A stretch of 64,000 nucleotides of DNA from Pseudomonadota bacterium (GTDB lineage: Bacteria; Pseudomonadota; Gammaproteobacteria; Burkholderiales; Nitrosomonadaceae). This document shows positions 57,670 to 64,000 of the stretch, piece by piece. The DNA is taken from assembly GCA_018240285.1 (NCBI GenBank), contig JAFEGA010000001.1:110241-174240 (forward strand), read 5' to 3'. The notes under the pieces were generated by a model, which made no database searches, had not been told where the DNA came from, and was given only the letters and a program-made list of their open reading frames with translations. Position numbers and translations under genes: made by a program. The stretch's first letter is position 1; the number at the start of each line of letters is the position of its first letter.

Positions 57670-58185
57670 TTAATTTATGCTGTGTTCAATAAGGCCTATG
57701 TCACTGCGGCTTATTAGCTTTTCGATGTCGATCAGTATCAACATCCGCTCATCCACTGTTCCTAAACCCATGATATATTCTGTTTCGATTACCGAGCCTA
57801 AACCCGGTGCTTGGCGCATTTGCCCGTCCGCTAAAGTAATTACATCCGATACTCCATCGACTACAACTCCTATCACCCGGCTTGCTACTGTCAATATGAT
57901 TACCACCGTGAATTGATCATACGATGCATGATCCAGATTGAACCTGATTCGCATGTCGATGATCGGAACGATGATGCCGCGCAGATTAATTACACCCTTG
58001 ATATAATCCGGCGCATTCGCAATTTGGGTAATGGAGTCGTAGCGCCGGATTTCTTGTACTTTCAGAATCTCGATTCCATATTCTTCACCCCCCAAACGAA
58101 ACGTCAGAAATTCATTCGTAACCAAGTCAAGTGCTGCAGCTGGCACTCTCGTTACGTTAGTTGTTTTCAGTTCTTGTAATGACAT
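57670..58185 (-). CDS. cheW: Chemotaxis coupling protein CheW
   Basis: Adapter that links chemoreceptors to the CheA kinase. The SH3-like domains carry FRLGGEEYGIEILKVQEIRRY, IKGVINLRGIIVPIIDMRIRF and GLGTVDERMLILIDIEKLI. The start ATG 58185 has a perfect GGAGG 5-7 nt upstream; the longer frame begins with TTG inside that ribosome site. Forms a two-gene unit with the downstream receptor. cheA, cheY and other partners are not in the window. Confidence 0.94.
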   Translation of the reverse strand: MSLQELKTTNVTRVPAAALDLVTNEFLTFRLGGEEYGIEILKVQEIRRYDSITQIANAPDYIKGVINLRGIIVPIIDMRIRFNLDHASYDQFTVVIILTVASRVIGVVVDGVSDVITLADGQMRQAPGLGSVIETEYIMGLGTVDERMLILIDIEKLISRSDIGLIEHSIN

Positions 58186-58535
58186 TGACTCCTCCAAAAC
58201 TGTGGTAAAACCTGATTTGCTCTCTTAATCATTAAAGTAAATACTTCATGAATAAAAAAGCATATTGCCGTATCAGGAATAACTATACCTTTGGGGCTTT
58301 GCTGGATTGTTGAGAGAATGTTAAATGTTTGCAAACTCTCTGACACAATGAAAATGAGCTGCTTTATCGCAGAAAGATCATGAGGTTAAACTGATTGGAA
58401 TGATTGACCGGCAACTTCGCAGATTGGATTCTTCAGGCTGTATGGAGTGATTGTGAACGCACTGGATAATCTGTAACCTATGAGCATGCACCAATCTGCT
58501 GGAAGGATTGAAATTTAACTTTTACAGGATCGATA
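58186..58535. other. Intergenic region upstream of cheW
   Basis: 350 bp between divergent genes; no gene, tRNA or strong terminator recognised. It should hold the cheW promoter and that of the small lipoprotein gene. I looked for a flagellar sigma-28 motif (TAAAG-N15-GCCGATAA) and did not find a convincing one. Confidence 0.4.
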
Positions 58536-58709
58536 ATGAAAAACAAACAAATAGTAACGTGGATTGCTTTCTTGCTGGTGATACCGCTGTTATCCGGCTG
58601 TTGGACGCTGGTTGCCGCTGGTGCGGGTGCGTATGGCGGATATAAAATGAAGGAGAATGGTTATACCTTGCAAAATCCGATCACCAAGGAAAAGAAGTCG
58701 AAAAAATAA
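58536..58709 (+). CDS. Small lipoprotein of 57 residues, function unknown
   Basis: ATG 58536 follows CAGGAT. The signal sequence (IVTWIAFLLVIPLLSGC) ends in lipobox LSGC at Cys22. The short mature part has a small-residue stretch VAAGAGAYGGYKMKENGYTL and a Lys-rich tail ending KKSKK. The Gly-rich run could pack against membranes. It is 7 bp from the convergent lspA, interestingly the gene of lipoprotein signal peptidase. It is not similar to the other small lipoproteins beyond the signal. Confidence 0.7.
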   Translation: MKNKQIVTWIAFLLVIPLLSGCWTLVAAGAGAYGGYKMKENGYTLQNPITKEKKSKK

Positions 58710-58716
58710 GATCCGG

Positions 58717-59208
58717 TTATTTGACTTTTTTCGCTAAATCTTCCGGATCTTCTTTTTTCCGGAAGCTGTCATAGATCATCAGCGCAGCGCCGACAAAAAT
58801 GGCGGAATCGGCGATATTAAACGCCGGCCAATGATAATTTCCGATATAGAAATCGAGAAAATCGACCACATGACCCAGCGTGATGCGGTCGTACAAATTT
58901 CCCAATGCACCACCCAGGATCAAACTGAGTGACAGGCAAAATAATTTCTCGTGGCGGTATTTGTTGAGCAGAAAGATGATCAATAAAGCTGCACTGCCTG
59001 CGATGCCGCTGAGGAACCAGCGCTGCCAGCCTGGTTGCTCGCTCAGGAAACTGAATGCGGCGCCGGGATTGTAGGTCAGCACCAAGTTAAAAAAGCCGGT
59101 AAGCGGGATACTCTGGCCAAACTCCAATGTGGACTCGACCCAGAATTTGCTGGCAAGGTCCAGGACAAGAACGATCAGAGCAATGCTCAGGCTGATGTAA
59201 AGTTTCAT
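58717..59208 (-). CDS. lspA: Lipoprotein signal peptidase (signal peptidase II)
   Basis: Aspartic protease that cuts the signal peptide from lipid-modified prolipoproteins at the inner membrane. 163 residues with four membrane helices. The catalytic aspartates are in GNLYDRI and FNIADS, and the motif NPGAAFSFL is typical. It follows ileS by 33 bp, in the conserved ribF-ileS-lspA order. It is relevant for processing the five lipoproteins predicted in this window. Confidence 0.95.
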   Translation of the reverse strand: MKLYISLSIALIVLVLDLASKFWVESTLEFGQSIPLTGFFNLVLTYNPGAAFSFLSEQPGWQRWFLSGIAGSAALLIIFLLNKYRHEKLFCLSLSLILGGALGNLYDRITLGHVVDFLDFYIGNYHWPAFNIADSAIFVGAALMIYDSFRKKEDPEDLAKKVK

Positions 59209-59241
59209 AGTTGCAGATTTCTTTTCAATTGGAGTCAGATC

Positions 59242-62040
59242 TTACGCAAAGCGCCGTTCTTCGCCAGCACCGTAAAGATTGGTAATACAACGGGCACATA
59301 AAGTTGGGTGCTCGGCATGCTGACCGGCGTCCTGACGGTAATGCCAGCAACGCTCGCATTTCGTATGGGTACTGGATGCCACAATAATCCCTTCCTGTTG
59401 TGCATCGTTAACCTGGGTCAAACGGACTTCGGAAACGATCAACACAAAGCGCAAATCGTCACCGAGTGCATTCAGTAGTGTGAAATCTTCAGGGTTAGCG
59501 CGAATCTCTACGGTAGCCGCCAATGAGGAGCCGATTTCTCCTTGTGCGCGCGCATCTTCTAGTTTTTTCAGCACTTGTGAACGCAATGCGCGTATTTTCG
59601 CCCAGCGCTGCTGCAATAGTGCGGCATCCGTTTGTGCCGGGAAGGCATGCCAGGTATGTAGCAGTACGCTGTCGTTGCTATTCCCCGTCAGATGCTCCCA
59701 GACTTCTTCCGAGGTAAAACTCAGAATCGGTGCAAACAGCCGCACCAGGCTATGTGCGATATGGTGCAGCACCGTTTGTGCCGAACGGCGCGGAAGACCC
59801 TGAGTTGCTGCCGTGTACAAGCGATCCTTGAGGATATCCAGATAGAAGCCGCCTAAATCTTCGGAGCAAAAATTATGCAATTGATGTACGACTTGATGGA
59901 ACTCGTAGCGCTGATAGTTTTGCGTTAGATCGTCTTGAAAACTTTGTGTCAGCGCCAGCATATAGCGGTCGATTTCCAGACAATCAGCGACGGCGATAGC
60001 ATCAGTCTGCAGATTGAAATCCACCAGATTAGCGAGCAGGAAGCGCAATGTATTGCGGATACGGCGGTAGCTTTCGACCACCCGTTTGAGAATTTCTTCG
60101 GAAATGGAAAGCTCGCCGGAATAATCGGTCGAAGCGACCCACAGTCGCAGAATATCGGCGCCTGAAGTATCCATCACTTTTTGCGGTGCGATGACATTGC
60201 CTTTGGATTTGCTCATTTTGTGACCGCTGCCGTCGACGACAAAGCCGTGTGTGAGCAAGGCATCGTACGGCGCGCGCCCATCGATGGCGCAGCCGGTTAG
60301 CAGCGAGGATTGGAACCAGCCGCGATGCTGATCGGAGCCTTCCAGGTACAAATCCGCGGGAAATTTGAGTTGGGCATCGGCTTTCACCACGGTATCGTGC
60401 GTCGTGCCGGAATCGAACCAGACGTCCAGTGTATCCGTCAGTTTTTTATATTCACCGGCTTCGGCGCCAAGCAATTCGGCGGCGTCGAGCGCAAACCACG
60501 CTTCGATACCTTGCTGTTCCACCTTTTGCGCCACTTGTTCAAGCAATTCGAGCGAACGCGGATGCGGCGCATGAGTGTCTTTATGCACGAAGAAAGTCAT
60601 CGGCACGCCCCAATTACGTTGGCGTGACACACACCAGTCCGGGCGGTTTTTGATCATCGCTTCCAACCGCGCCCGGCCCCATGCCGGAAAGAACGCAGTG
60701 GATTCGACCGCTTGCATGGCGAGTGCGCGCAGTGTTTCTTTCTGCGTTGCGGTAGCGGCGGTGCTGTGCAGATTCATGCCGATGAACCACTGCGGTGTTG
60801 CGCGGAAAATAATAGGTGTCTTATGCCGCCAGCAGTGTGGGTAACTGTGATCGATTTTTTTCAGGCAGAGCAAATGACCGCTGTTTTTGAGTGATTCGAT
60901 GACGATGTCGTTGGCTTTCCATACCGAAAGTCCACCCACCAACGGTGTGCTGGCGGTAAATTTGCCATCGCCATCAACCGGACTGTCACTTGGCAGACCG
61001 TAATTTTGTCCAACGAAGTAGTCGTCCAGTCCATGCGCCGGGGCTGTGTGCACCAGACCGGTACCGGCTTCCAGCGTGACATGTTTGCCGCAAATGATTT
61101 TGACCGTACGGGGTTCAAACGGGTGCTGCAACGGCAAGTGCTCCAAAGCCTGACCCTTGCAGGTGGCAAGGGTTTCGCCGGTAAGATCGTAGCGCGCCAG
61201 ACAGCTTTGTTTCAGCTCGCTGGCGAGTATCAGCAATCCTCGCGCCGTTTGAATCAATTCGTAATCGAAATCGGGGTGAACGCTGACTGCTTGGTTGGCT
61301 GGCAATGTCCACGGAGTGGTGGTCCAGATGACGGCATACGCTTGCGCATTTCCTGGGATCGTGACACTAAAAATACTGCTCAGTGCTGCGGGGGCGGCTT
61401 CCACAGCAAATCCGACATCGATTGCGGGTGAAGTTTTGTCTTCGTATTCCACTTCGGCCTCGGCCAATGCGGAACCGCAATCGATACACCAGTTGACCGG
61501 TTTTTGTCCTTGATACAGATAGCCGTTTTGATAAATTTTTCCCAACGCGCGGATAATGCCGGCTTCCGTTTTGAAATTCATGGTGAGATAGGGATTGTCC
61601 CAATCACCCAGCACACCCAAGCGGATGAAATCGGCTTTTTGCCGCTCTACTTGTTCTTTGGCAAAAGCGCGGCAGAGTTCGCGCACTTTATCGGCAGGCA
61701 AATGCTTGCCGTGTTTTTTTTCGATTTGATGCTCAATCGGCAGACCATGACAATCCCAGCCGGGAACATACGGTGCATCGAAACCGGCCAGTGTCTTACT
61801 TTTGATGATGATGTCCTTGAGAATTTTGTTGACGGCATGACCGATATGAATGTCGCCGTTGGCATAAGGCGGGCCGTCGTGCAGAATGAATTTGGGGCGG
61901 CCTTTGCTGGCGGAACGGATTTTCTGATACAGATACTTTTCTTGCCAGGCTTTCAGCATGCCGGGTTCGCGGCTGGCCAGATTACCGCGCATCGGAAACG
62001 GCGTATCGAGTAAATTGAGCGTTTTCTTATAATCAGTCAT
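59242..62040 (-). CDS. ileS: Isoleucyl-tRNA synthetase
   Basis: Class I synthetase of 932 aa. HIGH motif as [15 protein letters not shown] near residue 60, a long editing domain inserted in the Rossmann fold (CP1), the signature [10 protein letters not shown] near 610, and an anticodon-binding C-terminal half. A zinc finger at the end (CERCWHYR then CARCITN) is typical of the bacterial form. The second gene of ribF-ileS-lspA. Confidence 0.97.
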   Translation of the reverse strand: MTDYKKTLNLLDTPFPMRGNLASREPGMLKAWQEKYLYQKIRSASKGRPKFILHDGPPYANGDIHIGHAVNKILKDIIIKSKTLAGFDAPYVPGWDCHGLPIEHQIEKKHGKHLPADKVRELCRAFAKEQVERQKADFIRLGVLGDWDNPYLTMNFKTEAGIIRALGKIYQNGYLYQGQKPVNWCIDCGSALAEAEVEYEDKTSPAIDVGFAVEAAPAALSSIFSVTIPGNAQAYAVIWTTTPWTLPANQAVSVHPDFDYELIQTARGLLILASELKQSCLARYDLTGETLATCKGQALEHLPLQHPFEPRTVKIICGKHVTLEAGTGLVHTAPAHGLDDYFVGQNYGLPSDSPVDGDGKFTASTPLVGGLSVWKANDIVIESLKNSGHLLCLKKIDHSYPHCWRHKTPIIFRATPQWFIGMNLHSTAATATQKETLRALAMQAVESTAFFPAWGRARLEAMIKNRPDWCVSRQRNWGVPMTFFVHKDTHAPHPRSLELLEQVAQKVEQQGIEAWFALDAAELLGAEAGEYKKLTDTLDVWFDSGTTHDTVVKADAQLKFPADLYLEGSDQHRGWFQSSLLTGCAIDGRAPYDALLTHGFVVDGSGHKMSKSKGNVIAPQKVMDTSGADILRLWVASTDYSGELSISEEILKRVVESYRRIRNTLRFLLANLVDFNLQTDAIAVADCLEIDRYMLALTQSFQDDLTQNYQRYEFHQVVHQLHNFCSEDLGGFYLDILKDRLYTAATQGLPRRSAQTVLHHIAHSLVRLFAPILSFTSEEVWEHLTGNSNDSVLLHTWHAFPAQTDAALLQQRWAKIRALRSQVLKKLEDARAQGEIGSSLAATVEIRANPEDFTLLNALGDDLRFVLIVSEVRLTQVNDAQQEGIIVASSTHTKCERCWHYRQDAGQHAEHPTLCARCITNLYGAGEERRFA

Positions 62041-62059
62041 GGAAGTTACAATGAATAGG

Positions 62060-63031
62060 TTAAAGGGCGTTGCACATGCTACTGAAACGAGGTTGAGTTG
62101 TCATGAAAAAGCGTTTGGCGTGCGCAACATCTTTTTCGATTTGCCGGATGAGTGTGTCGATATCTTGGTATTTTTCTTCGTCGCGTAATTTGTGCAGAAA
62201 ATTGACTTGTAAATGCCGTCCGTAAATTTCCTCATTAAAATCGAACAGATGCACTTCCAGAACAGGTTTGCCGTTTTCATGCGTTGTCGGCCGCACGCCC
62301 AGGCTGGCGACTCCGGGCAGCGCGGCAGCCGGTGAGGATGGAAGGGCACCGTATACCGAGACGGCGAAAATTCCCGACAGCGGCGGGCGGTTATGTTTCA
62401 GTTGAATGTTCGCGGTCGGGAATCCGAGTTGTTTGCCGATTTTGTCGCCATCTACAACCCGTCCGCTGATGCTGTAGGGCCGGCCGAGTAATTTTGCGGC
62501 TTTATCCAGATCGCCACGAGCGAGCGCTTCACGTGTCGCGGTGCTGGAAACGCGCTGACCGTCGATGGTGAAACTGGGCATCGCGGCAACGGTAAAGTTA
62601 TTTTCTGACGCCAGCGCTTGCAACATGGCAAAATCACCGGCGCGGCGCGCGCCGAAACGGAAATCATCGCCCACCAGCAACCAGCGCACAGCAAGTTGCT
62701 GATTCAAAATGCGCGTAATAAATTGCTCCGCGCCGATGCGGGCAAAGTCATAATCGAAACGGCAAATATGAATGCAATCGACTTCCGCTTGAATCAAATA
62801 AGCTAATTTTTCCCGCAGGCTGGTCAGCCGGGCGGGTGCTTGATCCGGGGCGAAAAACTCGCGGGGGTGCGGCTCGAAAGTCATGACGCAGGCGGGAAGT
62901 CCGAGCTGTTTGGCGGCATTCTCCAAACGGGCTAGCATGGCCTGATGTCCCAGATGAAATCCGTCAAAATTGCCTATGGTCAGTGCAACCGGTGTTTTAG
63001 CACTGGCAGGCACTTTTCGCCACGTATGCAT
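62060..63031 (-). CDS. ribF: Bifunctional riboflavin kinase / FAD synthetase
   Basis: Makes FMN and FAD from riboflavin. The N-terminal adenylyltransferase domain has [19 protein letters not shown], the HxGH-type motif, and the C-terminal kinase domain has [20 protein letters not shown] and [14 protein letters not shown]. 323 aa. The first gene of ribF-ileS-lspA, starting 20 bp before ileS. The tail after residue 310 is not conserved. Confidence 0.95.
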   Translation of the reverse strand: MHTWRKVPASAKTPVALTIGNFDGFHLGHQAMLARLENAAKQLGLPACVMTFEPHPREFFAPDQAPARLTSLREKLAYLIQAEVDCIHICRFDYDFARIGAEQFITRILNQQLAVRWLLVGDDFRFGARRAGDFAMLQALASENNFTVAAMPSFTIDGQRVSSTATREALARGDLDKAAKLLGRPYSISGRVVDGDKIGKQLGFPTANIQLKHNRPPLSGIFAVSVYGALPSSPAAALPGVASLGVRPTTHENGKPVLEVHLFDFNEEIYGRHLQVNFLHKLRDEEKYQDIDTLIRQIEKDVAHAKRFFMTTQPRFSSMCNAL

Positions 63032-63234
63032 GCGTTCGAATCCAAAAAATTAGCAATTCTAGCGTGTTTAAGCCTGCCAGGTCTAGCTTACGCTGCGTTC
63101 AGCGCCTACCGATTCCGCGTAATTTTAGGTACTTACCGGATGAATGATTGCAGAGAAGATGGATGGGTACTCGCGCAGGTTTGTTAATTTGGTTATATTC
63201 CTGCTATCGTTTTTGTTACGTTGCAGTCAATCAA

Positions 63235-63837
63235 TTGGAACATTCAGATCAATCTATCAAACCGGGTGAAAGAGAAGACCGGATCTTGCAGGCACTGGCC
63301 GGGATGCTGGAGCATCCGCACAGGATTAGAATTACTACGGCTGCGCTGGCAAAGCGATCGGGAATCTCGGCATCGGCGATCTACCGCTGTTTTCCCAATA
63401 AGTCGAAAATGTTCGAGGCTTTGATTGCATTCATTGAGAAAACGCTGTTTGTATTGATCAATAAAATTTTGCAAGAAGAACAGTCCAGCGCTAAGCAGAT
63501 CGAGAGCTTGTTACTGCTATTGCTTGGATTCTCACAAAAGAATCCAGGTATGACACGCATTCTGACCAGCGATGCGCTGGTGCATGAGGATGATCACTTA
63601 CAATTGCGAATTCAGCAGTTGCACGACCGGCTTGAAGCAACTTTCAAGCAGGCGCTAAGGTTTGCGGTTAGTGAACAGCAGTTGAAACTCGATACGGATA
63701 TAGCGGCGCAGGCGAATTTGTTCATGTGTTTTGTGATTGGCCGCTGGTATCAATTTGTAAAGAGTGAATTCCGGCGCGATCCGCTGGCTAATTGGGACGT
63801 GCAGCGATTGACCGTGCTGCCGGATGCGCTGCTGTAA
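63235..63837 (+). CDS. slmA: SlmA-like nucleoid occlusion factor / TetR-type regulator
   Basis: About 200 residues. The TetR helix-turn-helix reads ITTAALAKRSGISASAIYRCFPNKSKMFEALIAFIE, the SlmA-type pattern (ITTAxLAxxVGVSEAALYRHFPSK). The C-terminal half is all helical. SlmA binds DNA and prevents FtsZ assembly over the nucleoid. The start is uncertain: no ATG lies close to the conserved part. TTG 63235 gives 200 aa, about the E. coli length, while ATG 63163 would add a hydrophobic, unconserved 24 residues. Single gene. Confidence 0.7.
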   Translation: MEHSDQSIKPGEREDRILQALAGMLEHPHRIRITTAALAKRSGISASAIYRCFPNKSKMFEALIAFIEKTLFVLINKILQEEQSSAKQIESLLLLLLGFSQKNPGMTRILTSDALVHEDDHLQLRIQQLHDRLEATFKQALRFAVSEQQLKLDTDIAAQANLFMCFVIGRWYQFVKSEFRRDPLANWDVQRLTVLPDALL

Positions 63838-63858
63838 CGCGGCGAATTTTACCGGCGG

Positions 63859-64000
63859 TTACGGGTGGCATACCGGACAAGCCGGGTCTTTGCTTAATCT
63901 GATCGAACGCCAGTTCATGGTCAAACCATCCAATACCAGCAGGCGGCCGTTCAGGCTTTCGCCGATATTGAGCAGAATTTTCAGTGTCTCCGCCGCTTGC
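63859..64000 (-). CDS. moeB: MoeB/ThiF/HesA-type adenylyltransferase, 3' end only
   Basis: The last 46 residues run off the right edge. AAETLKILLNIGESLNGRLL then WRSIRLSKDPACPVC is the C-terminus of E1-like enzymes that adenylate the MoaD or ThiS C-terminus. The CPVC pair is the second half of its zinc site. Whether it serves molybdopterin or thiamine synthesis cannot be decided from the fragment. Confidence 0.7.
   Translation of the reverse strand, partial: QAAETLKILLNIGESLNGRLLVLDGLTMNWRSIRLSKDPACPVCHP

Noticed and set aside
58198..58340. Flagellar sigma-28 promoter ahead of cheW
   Set aside because: Only CCTGATAC resembles the -10 (5 of 8), and no TAAAG is at the correct distance.

Overview
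The window looks like part of the chromosome of a betaproteobacterium of the Nitrosomonas / Nitrosomonadaceae type. The 16S rRNA carries a stretch typical of that family (around 605-630), and the housekeeping gene order and the many small lipoproteins and c-type haem proteins fit. The species cannot be named from the sequence alone. Most of the window is ordinary core genome. The accessory or unusual material lies at about 12.3-13.0 kb, 17.9-21.1 kb, 40.2-42.8 kb, 46.1-47.8 kb and 49.7-55.8 kb.

Layout. 1-4834: rRNA operon on + (16S missing its 5' end, tRNA-Ile(GAT), tRNA-Ala(TGC), 23S with an enlarged hairpin, 5S, terminator). 5.1-11.1 kb: SppA-type protease, rhamnose-sugar genes rfbB-rfbD, accA-tilS, msrB. 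11.1-13.1 kb: ribosomal-protein hydroxylase and two tiny lipoproteins. 13.1-17.9 kb (-): bamC, dapA and clpB, with a heat-shock promoter in front of clpB. 17.9-21.1 kb: a PAS-GGDEF-EAL gene broken by a single frameshift. 21.2-26.4 kb: a glutamate-synthase-like membrane protein, nadC, cysG, and pstS with a clear Pho box. 26.5-36.9 kb: the conserved cluster carA-carB-greA / yhbY / rlmE-ftsH-folP-glmM. 37.2-40.2 kb: a PH-domain-like membrane protein and an intact PAS-GAF-GGDEF-EAL protein.

40.2-42.8 kb is a small, A+T-rich accessory island. It holds a TPR gene scrap, a BrnT/BrnA toxin-antitoxin pair that appears to be leaderless, and a translationally coupled two-gene unit encoding a DUF262 (ParB/GmrS-like) protein and a HEPN RNase-like protein. 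This unit is a candidate defence or abortive-infection system. 42.8-46.1 kb is the two-subunit pyruvate carboxylase operon. 46.4-47.5 kb is a porin-like gene flanked by degenerate, possibly related sequences. 47.8-49.3 kb is a 5'-nucleotidase lipoprotein.

49.7-53.2 kb holds a large di-haem cytochrome c lipoprotein related to the RoxA rubber-oxygenase / MauG-type peroxidase superfamily. It is followed in the same direction by a cytochrome P450, with a perfect 10-bp hairpin between them. Next come another tiny lipoprotein, a Mut7-C RNase with a ubiquitin-like N-terminus, a secreted protein with acidic, His-rich and Gly/Phe-rich segments, and a chemoreceptor-CheW pair. The window ends with ribF-ileS-lspA, a SlmA-like regulator and the 3' end of a MoeB/ThiF-type gene.

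The strongest candidates for something undescribed are the DUF262-HEPN unit and the di-haem cytochrome/P450 pair. All functional assignments come from motifs and family knowledge read by eye; no database search was run.
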